NCBI GenBank assembly: GCA_036500965.1
Contig: DASYBC010000105.1
Span: 1-64,000 of the forward strand
DNA from: AP-15 sp036500965
GTDB lineage: Bacteria; Pseudomonadota; Alphaproteobacteria; ATCC43930; CGMCC-115725
Direction: 5' to 3'
DNA length: 64,000 bases
Positions 7,944 to 16,879 of this stretch are shown in pieces. The notes beneath the pieces are model-generated. The model saw only the letters and a list, made by a program, of their open reading frames with translations, searched no databases and was not told the origin of the DNA. The first letter of the stretch is position 1. Every line of letters begins with the position of its first letter. Made by a program: the position numbers and the translations under genes.

Positions 7944-8825
7944 ATGCAGGAATTTACCGTTCGCCCCCAGCCCGACGATCCGAGGCTCACCCGCACCGTC
8001 ACCGGCATCGACCATGAAGGCCGGCTGGTCGAGACCGCCGTCGTCATGGAACGGCCGCTGACCCTGTTTTTGAACGGGCGCGAGATCGTGACGATGATGA
8101 CGGTCGGCGATCATCCAGACTATCTCGCGGTCGGCTATCTGCTCAATCAGAACATGCTGCGGCCCGAGCACCGCATCACCGCGATCGATTACGATGACGA
8201 GCTCGAAACCGTGGTGGTGCGGACCGACCGCGAGACCGATTTCGAGGACAAGCTGCGCAAAAAGACGCTGACCTCGGGCTGCGCGCAGGGCACCGTGTTC
8301 GGCGATCTGATGGAGAAGTTCGAGGAGGTGCGCCTCGCCCCGGAAGCGGTGCTGCGGACCTCGTGGCTTTACGCCTTGAGCCGCAAGATCAACACCGCGC
8401 CGAGCCTCTATCTGGCCGCCGGCGCGATCCATGGCTGCGTCTTGTGCGAGGAGGATCGGCCGCTTCTCTATATGGAGGATGTCGGCCGCCACAACGCAAT
8501 CGACAAGATCGCCGGCTACATGCACCTCAACGGGGTGTCGCCTGAGGCCAAGATTTTCTACACCACCGGGCGCTTGACCTCGGAGATGGTGATCAAGACC
8601 GTGCAGATGCGCATCCCGATCCTGATCTCGCGCTCAGGGTTTACCGCATGGGGCGTCGATCTGGCGCGCCAGGCCGGCCTCACCTTGATCGGCCGCGCCA
8701 AGGGCAAGCGGTTTGTGGCGCTGGCCGGCAGCGAACGGATCATCTTCGACGGCGATGTCCGGGCTGTCGAGGACGAGCATCCGCGCCTCGCGCGCAAGGC
8801 GAGCCTCGCTGAGGACGCGGCGTGA
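7944..8825 (+). CDS. fdhD: Formate dehydrogenase accessory sulfurtransferase FdhD
   Basis: A 293-residue protein. In the family, FdhD transfers sulfur from IscS to the molybdenum cofactor of formate dehydrogenase. Family motifs here include VGYLLNQ, DVGRHNAIDK and TGRLTSEMV. The E. coli protein uses a CxxC pair; here the corresponding site has one cysteine, C113 in SGCAQG. A separate C-x-x-C (C165, C168) lies in HGCVLCEE. The start is uncertain because there is no spaced Shine-Dalgarno. mobA follows with a GTGA overlap. Confidence 0.93.
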   Translation: MQEFTVRPQPDDPRLTRTVTGIDHEGRLVETAVVMERPLTLFLNGREIVTMMTVGDHPDYLAVGYLLNQNMLRPEHRITAIDYDDELETVVVRTDRETDFEDKLRKKTLTSGCAQGTVFGDLMEKFEEVRLAPEAVLRTSWLYALSRKINTAPSLYLAAGAIHGCVLCEEDRPLLYMEDVGRHNAIDKIAGYMHLNGVSPEAKIFYTTGRLTSEMVIKTVQMRIPILISRSGFTAWGVDLARQAGLTLIGRAKGKRFVALAGSERIIFDGDVRAVEDEHPRLARKASLAEDAA

Positions 8826-9439
8826 GCACCGTCGGGCTGTTGCTCGCCGGCGGCCAGTCCCGACGCATGGGCGGCGGCGACAAGGCGCTGCGCCGGCTCG
8901 GCGGCGCGACCTTGCTCGACCGCGTGGTTGCCCGGCTGCGGCCCCAGGTCGATGCGCTGGTGCTGAACGCCAATGGCGACCCGGCCCGCTTTGCCGGCTT
9001 TGGCCTGCCGCTGGTCGCCGACAGCGTCCCGGGTTTCGCCGGTCCGCTGGCGGGCGTGCTGGCTGGGCTCGACTGGGCGGCGGCGCACCAGCCGGACTGC
9101 TCCGACGTGGTTAGCGTCGCCACCGATGCGCCGTTCCTGCCCGAGGATCTCGCGGCACGGCTCGCCGCCGCTCGTGACGCGGCCGGTGCCGATCTCGCCT
9201 GCGCCGCCTCGGGCGGCCGCTCGCACCCGGTCTTCGGGTTGTGGCCGGTGCGGCTGCGCGAGGACCTGCGGCGGGCGGTCGTCGACGAGGGGGTTCGCAA
9301 AGTCGACCAATGGACCGCGCGTCACCAGCTCGTGACCGTGAGCTTCGCCAGCGAGCCGATCGACCCGTTCTTCAACGCCAACCGGCCCGAGGATCTCGAA
9401 ACCGCGGCGAGCCTGCTCGGGCGGGCGCCGATGAGCTGA
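8822..9439 (+). CDS. mobA: Molybdenum cofactor guanylyltransferase MobA
   Basis: A 205-residue nucleotidyltransferase that joins GMP to molybdopterin to form the bis-MGD cofactor used by formate dehydrogenases. The N-terminal nucleotide-binding signature LLAGGQSRRMGGGDKAL is intact. DAPFLP is the metal-binding Asp segment and FFNANRPEDL the C-terminal family motif. The GTG start overlaps the fdhD stop. Coupling to fdhD suggests joint expression for molybdoenzyme maturation. Confidence 0.95.
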   Translation: MSTVGLLLAGGQSRRMGGGDKALRRLGGATLLDRVVARLRPQVDALVLNANGDPARFAGFGLPLVADSVPGFAGPLAGVLAGLDWAAAHQPDCSDVVSVATDAPFLPEDLAARLAAARDAAGADLACAASGGRSHPVFGLWPVRLREDLRRAVVDEGVRKVDQWTARHQLVTVSFASEPIDPFFNANRPEDLETAASLLGRAPMS

Positions 9440-9587
9440 CGGCATCAGCGGGAGATCGCCCGAGCCGGTTCCGGTGCGCGGGAACCGGCGCCGGATGGCG
9501 GCGCCATCGGTGCAGCGACAGTCCCGCCGCAGCATCGATGCTGCCGCCGATTGGCGACGCTGCCGACGAAGTTGCGGCGACGCGGAT

Positions 9588-10223
9588 ATGCTGGCAACAT
9601 TAACCATGAATCGCGCGCTTGACATGCGAGTGCTGGAGCTGCTGGCGGCGCGGCTGTGCCACGAGCTGAGCGGCCCGATCGCCGCCGTCGGCAATGGCGT
9701 CGAGCTGCTCGCCGAGGGCGACGCCGATTTTGCCGGCGAGGCCATAGCGCTGGTGACGCACAGCGCGCGGCGTGCCGCCAACCGGCTGCAGTTCTATCGT
9801 TTCGCCTATGGCTTTGGCGGTGATGCCGCTGCCGGGCCGGCGCCTTATGAGCTGGCCGCGAAGGTTTTTGAGGGACTGCCGATTGCGTGCGACTATGCTG
9901 CGAGCGTTCGCGCGCTGCCGCTTGGCCGGCAAAAGCTCGGCTGCAACCTGCTGGTGGTCGGAGCCGAGGCGCTGGTCCGCGGTGGGCGCCTCGCTCTGGC
10001 TGTCACCAGCGCCGGCATGCAGCTCGACGCAACCGGCGAAACCGTCTTGTTTCCCCCGGAGCAAGCCGCGGCGCTGCGGCTCGAGCCGTCGCCCGGGGAC
10101 CTGACCACACGCACCGTCAACGCCTATTTTGCCGGTCTTCTGGCCCGAGCCTGGGGCTGGCGCCTCGCCGCTGCGACAGAGCCCGGGCGAATAAGGCTCT
10201 CGTCGATCGCGTGCGCCGCCTAA
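9588..10223 (+). CDS. chpT: Histidine phosphotransferase ChpT
   Basis: A 211-residue phosphotransferase. In Caulobacter, ChpT passes phosphate from the hybrid kinase CckA to CtrA and CpdR. The N-terminal dimerisation helix carries AARLCHELSGPIAAVGNG with the phospho-accepting His at about residue 25. The C-terminal part resembles a degenerate Bergerat ATPase fold, as in the family. The start may be 9588 or the ATG at 9606. It is convergent with ctrA: the two coding regions overlap by four bases at their stop codons. Confidence 0.85.
   Translation: MLATLTMNRALDMRVLELLAARLCHELSGPIAAVGNGVELLAEGDADFAGEAIALVTHSARRAANRLQFYRFAYGFGGDAAAGPAPYELAAKVFEGLPIACDYAASVRALPLGRQKLGCNLLVVGAEALVRGGRLALAVTSAGMQLDATGETVLFPPEQAAALRLEPSPGDLTTRTVNAYFAGLLARAWGWRLAAATEPGRIRLSSIACAA
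9600..9607 (+). promoter_or_regulatory. Possible CtrA half-site at the chpT start
   Basis: TTAACCAT matches the CtrA half-site consensus exactly and overlaps the second candidate start codon of chpT (9606). There is no paired half-site at a standard spacing, so the match may be fortuitous. Confidence 0.25.
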
Positions 10224-10978
10224 GCCGCAGCGGTCCGGTGGCTCGGCGCGAGACTGTCGTGGCCGGTCCCCTGAGGGTTGACGCTGCCGTTTACCAGAGG
10301 TTCCGGCGCATCTCGCAGCACGTAGCCGCGACCCCACACCGTCTCAATGTAATGCTTGCCGCCGGTGGCTTGGGCGAGCTTCTTGCGCAGCTTGCAGACA
10401 AAGACGTCGATGATCTTCAGCTCGGGCTCGTCCATGCCGCCATAGAGATGATTGAGAAACATCTCCTTGGTCAAGGTGGTCCCCTTGCGCAGGCTGAGCA
10501 GCTCGAGGATGCCATATTCCTTCCCGGTCAGGTGCACCGGCCGATCCTCGACTTCGACGATGCGGGCGTCGAGGTTGACCACGAGCTTGCCGGTCCGGAT
10601 GACCGACTCCGAATGGCCCTTTGAGCGGCGCACGATCGCATGGATGCGCGCCACCAGCTCGCGCCGGTCGAACGGCTTGGTCAGGAAGTCGTCGGCGCCA
10701 AAGCCCAGGCCCTTGAGCTTGTTGTCGAGCGCCGCCAGACCCGAGAGGATCAGGATCGGCGTGTGCACGCGCGCCGCGCGCAACCGGCGCAGCACCTCGT
10801 AGCCGTCGATGTCCGGAAGCATCAGATCAAGGAGAATGATGTCGTAGTCGTAAAGCTTGCCGATCTCCAGCCCGTCCTCGCCGAGATCGGTCGTGTCGCA
10901 AATGAAATTTTCCTTTTTCAGCATCAGCTTGATGCTGGCAGACGTGGCTAGGTCGTCCTCGACAATGAGCACACGCAT
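10220..10978 (-). CDS. ctrA: Cell-cycle response regulator CtrA
   Basis: A 252-residue OmpR-family regulator. In alphaproteobacteria CtrA controls cell-cycle genes and can block replication initiation. The receiver domain (1-120) has the acidic pair at residues 8-9, phospho-acceptor D51 in LLDLMLPD and the conserved Lys in TKPFDRREL. The winged-helix DNA-binding domain follows (about 125-230), with LTGKEYGILELL and the very conserved KIIDVFVCKLRKKL. The tail ends in Ala residues, the type of C-terminus recognised by ClpXP in Caulobacter CtrA. The ATG at 10978 fits the family N-terminus MRVLIVEDD. Confidence 0.95.
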   Translation of the reverse strand: MRVLIVEDDLATSASIKLMLKKENFICDTTDLGEDGLEIGKLYDYDIILLDLMLPDIDGYEVLRRLRAARVHTPILILSGLAALDNKLKGLGFGADDFLTKPFDRRELVARIHAIVRRSKGHSESVIRTGKLVVNLDARIVEVEDRPVHLTGKEYGILELLSLRKGTTLTKEMFLNHLYGGMDEPELKIIDVFVCKLRKKLAQATGGKHYIETVWGRGYVLRDAPEPLVNGSVNPQGTGHDSLAPSHRTAAA

Positions 10979-11160
10979 GATCGCCTCCGGGGGGTTTGCC
11001 GGCAACCCACGCCGGCGTCGTCGTGGTTAATCATCACCCTAAGTCGTTAACATATCGTTTCCCGAGAACTCCAGCACGACACACCCTAAAAAATCTGCCG
11101 GCTGGTAGTCGCGGCAACGCGGGGATGATCTGATAACCATGGTCATCTGATCACTCGGTC
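10979..11160 (-). promoter_or_regulatory. ctrA upstream region with paired TTAAC motifs
   Basis: On the minus strand two TTAAC pentamers occur in direct orientation at 11050-11046 and 11030-11026. The second extends to TTAACCAC, one base from the CtrA half-site TTAACCAT. This would suit autoregulation, as known for Caulobacter ctrA. The spacing is 15 bases rather than the usual 7, and I see no GANTC methylation site here. The rest of the gap to the gyrB hairpin (11161-11518) holds no convincing gene. Confidence 0.35.
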
Positions 11161-11518
11161 GAGCCCGCGCCACGGTGAGAAGTACGCAGGTTTAGTGCCG
11201 AATTGTCCCCCGCCCCGTTTGCGAAAATGTCCCGGCGGGTAGGACAACAATGGGGCGGTGACCGAATGTTGCGATGACCGCGTGCCCAGAACGCGAAAGA
11301 TCCTGAATTGTTCGCGTCGGCGGGGTGAACGCCAGCCCTCTCTTGCGGGTCAAGGTAAACCTCCGGCTTTTCTCGGGTCACCTTAGCCTCGGGCGGCACA
11401 CATAAATGTGAGCTGGTTCACACCGGACCGCGAAAAATTAACATTGCCGAGAAATTGACATTGTTTGCGTCGTGCCGGGGCGGCAGGTCCCGACCGAGCC
11501 GGGGCAAGCCGGCGAGAG

Positions 11519-11540
11519 CGGCGAAAGCCTGCTTTCGCCG
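11519..11540 (-). terminator. Perfect hairpin downstream of gyrB
   Basis: CGGCGAAAGC and GCTTTCGCCG form a ten-pair stem separated by two bases, lying about 60-80 bases beyond the gyrB stop. There is no T-run after it in the direction of transcription. It may be a processing or pause structure rather than a classical intrinsic terminator. Confidence 0.45.
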
Positions 11541-11598
11541 CCACACCTTGAACGACGCGGCGGCGCTCTCCCTCGCGGCGACCGCGCGATGAGGGCGG

Positions 11599-14172
11599 TC
11601 AGACGTCGAGATTGGCGACCGAGAGCGCGTTCGTCTGGATGAAATCGCGACGCGGCTCGACCACGTCGCCCATCAGGGTCGAGAAGGTTTCCTCAGCCGA
11701 GTCGGCATGGCTGACCTTGACCTGGAGCAGCGCGCGGGCCTCGGGGTTGAGGGTAGTCTCCCATAATTGCTCCGGGTTCATCTCGCCCAACCCCTTATAG
11801 CGCGTCACCTCGATGCCGCGGCGGCCCAATTCCATGATCGCTTCGACCAGGCTGACCGGGCCGGCGATCGGCACAGTCTTATCGCGCGCATCGAGCCGGC
11901 CTGAGCCGGCAAAGGTCAGGCGCAACGCATCGCCCTCGGCATCGAGCCGGCGCGCCTCGGCGCTGCGCAGCAAGGCCGCATCGATCAGGCGGCGCTCCTC
12001 GACACCCTGACGGCTGCGGCGCAGCACCAATCCTTCACCGGCAATGACCGAGCCTTGCCAGCTGCGCTCGTGCTCGGGGGCAAGGCGGTTCAGGCGCTCG
12101 GCGGTGCGGTGGACGGCTTCGATCGCGCGGTTCGGATCGGCCAGCAGCGACGGCGACAGCGCCCCGGCGATCGCCGCCTGCTCGACCACCGCGATGTCGC
12201 CGACCTTCGCCGCCAGAACCTGCAGCGAGCGGCGCTGGGCCCGCGCCTCCTCGGACAGCGCGCGCAGATCGAGGCCGGCGCGCTCGACCCCGTCATGCTG
12301 GGTGAACACCGCGTCGCGCAGCGCCGCCTCGACGCAATAGGCCTCGAGCGCCGGATCGTCCTTCAGATAGACCGCCTTTTGATTGCCGCGCTGCAGCCGG
12401 TAGAGCGGCGGCTGGGCGATGTAGAGAAACCCCTTGTCGATCAGGCTCGCCATCTGCCGGAAGAAAAAGGTCAACAGCAAGGTGCGGATATGGCTGCCGT
12501 CGACATCGGCGTCGGTCATGATGATAATACGGTGATAGCGGGCCTTTTCCGGGTCGAAATCCTCGCTGCCGATGCCGGTGCCAAGGGCGGCGATTAGGGT
12601 CCCGATCTCGGCCGAGCCCAGCATCTTGTCAAAGCGGGCGCGCTCGACATTGAGGATCTTGCCCTTGAGCGGCAGGATCGCCTGAAAGCGCCGGTCGCGG
12701 CCCTGCTTGGCCGAGCCGCCGGCGCTGTCGCCCTCGACGATGAACAATTCGCTCTTGGCCGGATCGCGCTCCTGGCAATCGGCGAGCTTGCCCGGCAGGT
12801 TGGCGACGTCGAGCGCCCCTTTGCGCCGGGTCAGGTCGCGCGCCTTGCGCGCCGCCTCGCGTGCAGCCGCCGCCTCGACCACCTTGGCGACAATCTTTTT
12901 GGCCTCGGCCGGGTGCTCCTCAAACCATTGGGTCAGCTTGTCGGAGACGATGGCCCCAACCGCCGGGCTCACCTCGGAGGAGACCAGCTTATCCTTGGTT
13001 TGCGAGGAAAATTTCGGGTCGGGCACCTTGACCGAGAGGACACAGGTCAGGCCCTCGCGCATGTCCTCGCCGCTGAGCGTCACCTTTTCCTTTTTGGCGA
13101 TGCCGCTGTCATTGGCATAGGCGTTGACGCTGCGGGTCAAAGCCGCGCGAAACCCAGCCAGATGGGTCCCGCCATCGCGCTGCGGAATGTTGTTGGTGAA
13201 ACACAGCATCGTCTCGTGATAAGTGTCGGTCCACTCCATCGCGACTTCGAGCAGGATTTCATCGCGCTCGCCGCGGACTGCGATCGGCGGTGCGTGCAGC
13301 GGCTGCTTGGAGCGATCGAGATAGCGGACAAAGGCTTCGAGCCCGCCCTCGAAATGCAGGGTGACGCTCTTCGGCTCGACACCGCGCGCGTCGTTCAGCA
13401 CCAGGGTCACCCCGCTGTTCAAAAAGGCCAGCTCGCGCAGCCGGTGCTCGAGGGTGGTGAAGTCGAACTCGGTCCGGGTGAACGTCTCGGTGCTTGGCAG
13501 AAACGTGATCTCGGTGCCGGTGGCCGGTCCGTGGCGGGTTGATCCATCAGGCCAAGCCGGCGCCGGCCCGATTTCGGCGAGCGGCGCCTCGGGAACGCCG
13601 TCGCGAAACCGCATGAACCACTCCGAGCCGCCGCGAAACACCCGCAGCTCGAGGCGCGAGGAGAGGCCGTTGACCACCGAGACCCCGACGCCATGCAGCC
13701 CGCCCGACACCTTGTAAGCGTTCTGGTTGAATTTACCGCCGGCATGGAGGTGGGTCATGATGACTTCGGCGGCCGAGACCCCTTCCTCGTCGTGGATGCC
13801 GACCGGGATGCCGCGGCCGTTGTCGGTCACCGTGACCGAGCCATCGGCGTTCAGGCTCACCACGACCGTGTCGCAATAGCCGGCCAACGCCTCGTCGATC
13901 GCGTTGTCGACGACTTCGTAGACCATATGGTGCAGGCCGGAGCCGTCGTCGGTGTCGCCGATATACATTCCCGGCCGCTTGCGCACGGCGTCGAGCCCGC
14001 GCAGGACCTCGATCGACTGCTCGTTATAAGTCTCGTCGGCGCCGCTGCCATGAGCCTCGCCATTCCCGGCGCTTGCCGCGGCAGCTTTGGTGTCGGGGTT
14101 GCCGGAGATCGGCGGCTGCCGAGGGCCTCCGCCGGCCGGCACATGCGGATCGGGTGTGGGGATGTTTGCCAT
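11599..14172 (-). CDS. gyrB: DNA gyrase subunit B
   Basis: An 857-residue ATPase subunit of the type II topoisomerase that introduces negative supercoils; it acts with GyrA. The GHKL ATPase domain includes EVVDNAIDEALAG, DNGRGIP and GGLHGVGVSVVN. The TOPRIM domain has EGDSAGGSAKQGRD and DADVDGSHI. The C-terminal GyrA-interaction motif GLGEMNPEQLWETT is present. About 45 Gly/Pro/Ala-rich residues precede the usual N-terminus. It is the last gene of the dnaA-dnaN-recF-gyrB series, 27 bases after recF. Confidence 0.97.
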   Translation of the reverse strand: MANIPTPDPHVPAGGGPRQPPISGNPDTKAAAASAGNGEAHGSGADETYNEQSIEVLRGLDAVRKRPGMYIGDTDDGSGLHHMVYEVVDNAIDEALAGYCDTVVVSLNADGSVTVTDNGRGIPVGIHDEEGVSAAEVIMTHLHAGGKFNQNAYKVSGGLHGVGVSVVNGLSSRLELRVFRGGSEWFMRFRDGVPEAPLAEIGPAPAWPDGSTRHGPATGTEITFLPSTETFTRTEFDFTTLEHRLRELAFLNSGVTLVLNDARGVEPKSVTLHFEGGLEAFVRYLDRSKQPLHAPPIAVRGERDEILLEVAMEWTDTYHETMLCFTNNIPQRDGGTHLAGFRAALTRSVNAYANDSGIAKKEKVTLSGEDMREGLTCVLSVKVPDPKFSSQTKDKLVSSEVSPAVGAIVSDKLTQWFEEHPAEAKKIVAKVVEAAAAREAARKARDLTRRKGALDVANLPGKLADCQERDPAKSELFIVEGDSAGGSAKQGRDRRFQAILPLKGKILNVERARFDKMLGSAEIGTLIAALGTGIGSEDFDPEKARYHRIIIMTDADVDGSHIRTLLLTFFFRQMASLIDKGFLYIAQPPLYRLQRGNQKAVYLKDDPALEAYCVEAALRDAVFTQHDGVERAGLDLRALSEEARAQRRSLQVLAAKVGDIAVVEQAAIAGALSPSLLADPNRAIEAVHRTAERLNRLAPEHERSWQGSVIAGEGLVLRRSRQGVEERRLIDAALLRSAEARRLDAEGDALRLTFAGSGRLDARDKTVPIAGPVSLVEAIMELGRRGIEVTRYKGLGEMNPEQLWETTLNPEARALLQVKVSHADSAEETFSTLMGDVVEPRRDFIQTNALSVANLDV

Positions 14173-14199
14173 GTCCTTCGTAATTCGAGCCTCTCTGGG

Positions 14200-15465
14200 T
14201 CAAAAAGCAGTTGTCGCCAAGGTCCCGCTGTGGACCGAGAAGAACTGAGCACGCGACCGCAGCGACGCGAACAGCGCCGCGTCGGTGCCGGTCAGCCAGG
14301 CCTGGCTGGACAGCCGGCCGATCGCCTCGAATAGCGCTTCGCGCCGGCTCGCATCGAGATGGGCGGCGACCTCGTCGAGCAGCAGCAGCGGCGGCTCGCC
14401 GCGCAACGCCCGCTGCAGCCCGGCATGCGCCAGCAGGATCGAGATCAGGAGAGCCTTCTGCTCGCCGGTCGAGGCTCCGGCCGCCGCAATCCCGCTTTGC
14501 GCCAGGCTGACGGCGAGATCGGAGCGGTGCGGGCCGATCGCCGCACCCCCGGCGGCCGCATCGCCGCGCCGCGCCGCGGCGAGCGCTGCGGCGAATCTCG
14601 CCTCGGCAGCAAGCGCCGGCATCTGGTCCAGCCATTCCTCGACGACGCCGAGAAGGCCGAAGCCGGCGCGCGGAAACGGCCCATCGGCCGCGGCACAGGC
14701 GCGGTCGAGCCGCTCTACCGCATCGCGCCGCGCCGCCGCAACCGCCACACCTTGCGCCGCCATGACCGCTTCGAGCGCCGAGAGCCAACCGGGATCGGCC
14801 GGCCGATCCCCCGAGACGCCGGCGCGCAGCAGCTGCGAGCGCTCGCGCAGCGCCTGCTCATAGGCCCCCACCCGCGCGGCATGGGCCGGGTCGAGAACCA
14901 GCACCAGGCGATCGAGAAACCGGCGCCGGCCGCCGGGCCCATCGAGAAACAGGCGGTCCATCGCCGGGGTCAGCCACACGACGCCAAGCCGCTCGCCAAG
15001 CAGCGCCTGGCTGCGCGCCGGCTCGCCATCGATGCGCACGATCCGGCGGTCGCCCGCCGCGCGTTCGCGGCCGGTGCCGATCCGCAGGGCGCCATGGCGG
15101 ACCGCCACATCTGCAGCCACCGCCCAACCCCGGTCCGCGGCCTCCTGCGCATTTTCGCTTGGCGCTGACCGCCGGTCGATCTCGGTCAGCTTGGCACCGC
15201 GCAATCCGCGGCCGGGCGCCAGAAACGACACCGCTTCGAGCAGGTTGGTCTTGCCAGCGCCGTTCGGGCCGGTCAGCACCACCGGGTCGGTCGCCAGGCT
15301 GAGGCTGGCCCGGCGATAATTGCGGAAATCGGTCAGCACCAGCCGGGTCAGGCCGACGCGCCAGCCCGGCGCGTCTGCCGTAACGGCGTCGGCGCTGCGG
15401 CCCGTATCGCTTGCGAAAAGCTCTATGGCCGCGCCGCGGGAAGGCTTCAACAAGGCGCGATCCAT
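14200..15465 (-). CDS. recF: DNA replication and repair protein RecF
   Basis: A 421-residue SMC-like ATPase that helps load RecA onto gapped DNA. The Walker A GPNGAGKT is at residues 66-73, the ABC-type signature is STGEQKALLISI and Walker B is LLLLDEVAAHLD. The ATG at 15465 leaves about 38 residues before the usual RecF beginning (LTRLVLTDFRNY); no better internal start is seen. It sits between dnaN (68 bases) and gyrB (34 bases from stop to start). Confidence 0.95.
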   Translation of the reverse strand: MDRALLKPSRGAAIELFASDTGRSADAVTADAPGWRVGLTRLVLTDFRNYRRASLSLATDPVVLTGPNGAGKTNLLEAVSFLAPGRGLRGAKLTEIDRRSAPSENAQEAADRGWAVAADVAVRHGALRIGTGRERAAGDRRIVRIDGEPARSQALLGERLGVVWLTPAMDRLFLDGPGGRRRFLDRLVLVLDPAHAARVGAYEQALRERSQLLRAGVSGDRPADPGWLSALEAVMAAQGVAVAAARRDAVERLDRACAAADGPFPRAGFGLLGVVEEWLDQMPALAAEARFAAALAAARRGDAAAGGAAIGPHRSDLAVSLAQSGIAAAGASTGEQKALLISILLAHAGLQRALRGEPPLLLLDEVAAHLDASRREALFEAIGRLSSQAWLTGTDAALFASLRSRAQFFSVHSGTLATTAF

Positions 15466-15533
15466 GCGTATTATATGGGGTCGAGCGCCCCTCTTATCTA
15501 CCCGCGCGACCTTGCCGCGGGCCGCCCCAAGCC

Positions 15534-16706
15534 TCAAACCCGCATCGGCATCAGCACATAGAGGGCGCTCGGATCGGCACGATCGCGCACGATGGTCGGC
15601 GAGGCCGAGTCCGACATCTCGAATTGCGCGCCCTCGCCCTCGATCTGCGCGGCAATATCCAACAGGTACCGGGAATTGAAGCCGATTTCGAGCGGGTCGG
15701 CGAGATAGGTTGCGTCGATCTCCTCGACCGCGGTGCCGTTTTCGGGGCTCGTCACCGACACCGCGAGGCTGCCGCCATTGGTGCCGGGGACGATCGCGAG
15801 CTTGACCGCCCGGCTCTTCTCGCTCGAGATCGTCGAGACCCGATCCACCGCTTCGGCGAAGTCCTTGCATTTGACCTCGAGGATCTTGTCGTTGTTGGAG
15901 GGGATCACCCGGTCATAATCGGGAAAGGTCCCGTCGATCAGCTTGGAGGTCAGCACCGCGGCGCCGTCCTGACCCGACCCGCTGAGGGCAAAGCGGATCT
16001 TGGTCTCGCTCAGCGCCACCTCGATCTCGTCCTCGCTCTCTTCGACAAGCTTCCTCAGCTCTATGATTGTCTTGCGCGGCACGATGATGCCCGGCATCCC
16101 GGCCGCGCCCTCGGGCATGACCATTTCCACCCGGGCGAGCCGGTGCCCGTCGGTCGCGACCGCGCGGATCACCGGCACCTCGTTATTCTTGGTCACGTGC
16201 AGGTAGATGCCGTTCAGATAGTACCGCGTCTCCTCGGTCGAGATCGCAAACCGGGTGCGGTCGACCAGGATGCGCAGCTCGGCGGCGGTCACGGTAAAGC
16301 TGTGCCCCAGCTCGCCGCTCGCCATCACCGGATAGTCCTCGGGGGGCAGGCACGCCAAGGTGAAGGTCGAGCGGCCGGAGCGCAGCACCATCGCGTTGCG
16401 TTCGCCGCTCGCCTCGATCTCGATCTGGGCGCCCTCGCGCAATTTGCGGACGATATCGTAGAGCGTGTGCGCCGGCGCCGTGATGCGCCCGGCGCGCTCG
16501 ACCTGGCCCGGCACCCGCTCGGCAATCTCGAGATCCATGTCGGTGGCGCTGAGCGCCAGCATCCCGGCGCCGCTCGCGGACTGGCCGGCGGCATCGGCCT
16601 GCAGCAGCACGTTCGACAGAATCGGGATCGTGTTGCGCCGTTCAACGACGCTTTGAACATGCCCCAGCGCCTTGAGAAAAGCGCCCCGTTCGATGGTCAG
16701 CTTCAT
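15534..16706 (-). CDS. dnaN: DNA polymerase III beta sliding clamp
   Basis: A 390-residue ring-forming processivity factor, slightly longer than E. coli DnaN (366). Three repeated clamp domains are recognisable: the N-terminus MKLTIERGAFLKALGHVQSV, the central RTRFAISTEETRYYLNGIYL and the C-terminal segment ending in YVLMPMRV, which closes the hydrophobic partner-binding site. It lies 173 bases downstream of dnaA in the same direction, the ancestral bacterial order. Confidence 0.97.
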   Translation of the reverse strand: MKLTIERGAFLKALGHVQSVVERRNTIPILSNVLLQADAAGQSASGAGMLALSATDMDLEIAERVPGQVERAGRITAPAHTLYDIVRKLREGAQIEIEASGERNAMVLRSGRSTFTLACLPPEDYPVMASGELGHSFTVTAAELRILVDRTRFAISTEETRYYLNGIYLHVTKNNEVPVIRAVATDGHRLARVEMVMPEGAAGMPGIIVPRKTIIELRKLVEESEDEIEVALSETKIRFALSGSGQDGAAVLTSKLIDGTFPDYDRVIPSNNDKILEVKCKDFAEAVDRVSTISSEKSRAVKLAIVPGTNGGSLAVSVTSPENGTAVEEIDATYLADPLEIGFNSRYLLDIAAQIEGEGAQFEMSDSASPTIVRDRADPSALYVLMPMRV

Positions 16707-16879
16707 GTTGGCTACACGCAGGTTGGCGGACCGGCTGGCATTGACCGGATGCCCAGCCGATGCCCCCGTCTTCTAGCCCGGAGGGTCGGGAGGCGGGGCG
16801 TCAGCATAGCATAAACCGGCCTCGGCCTCAGCACCCGGTTTCGCGGCCATCAAAGGGCGGCCGGTCGCCGCCCCGCGGC

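Noticed and set aside
7860..8525. Upstream extension of the first DUF29 frame on the minus strand
   Set aside because: The extension is antisense to the well-supported fdhD gene and shows no family similarity; a good ribosome binding site precedes the start at 7859.
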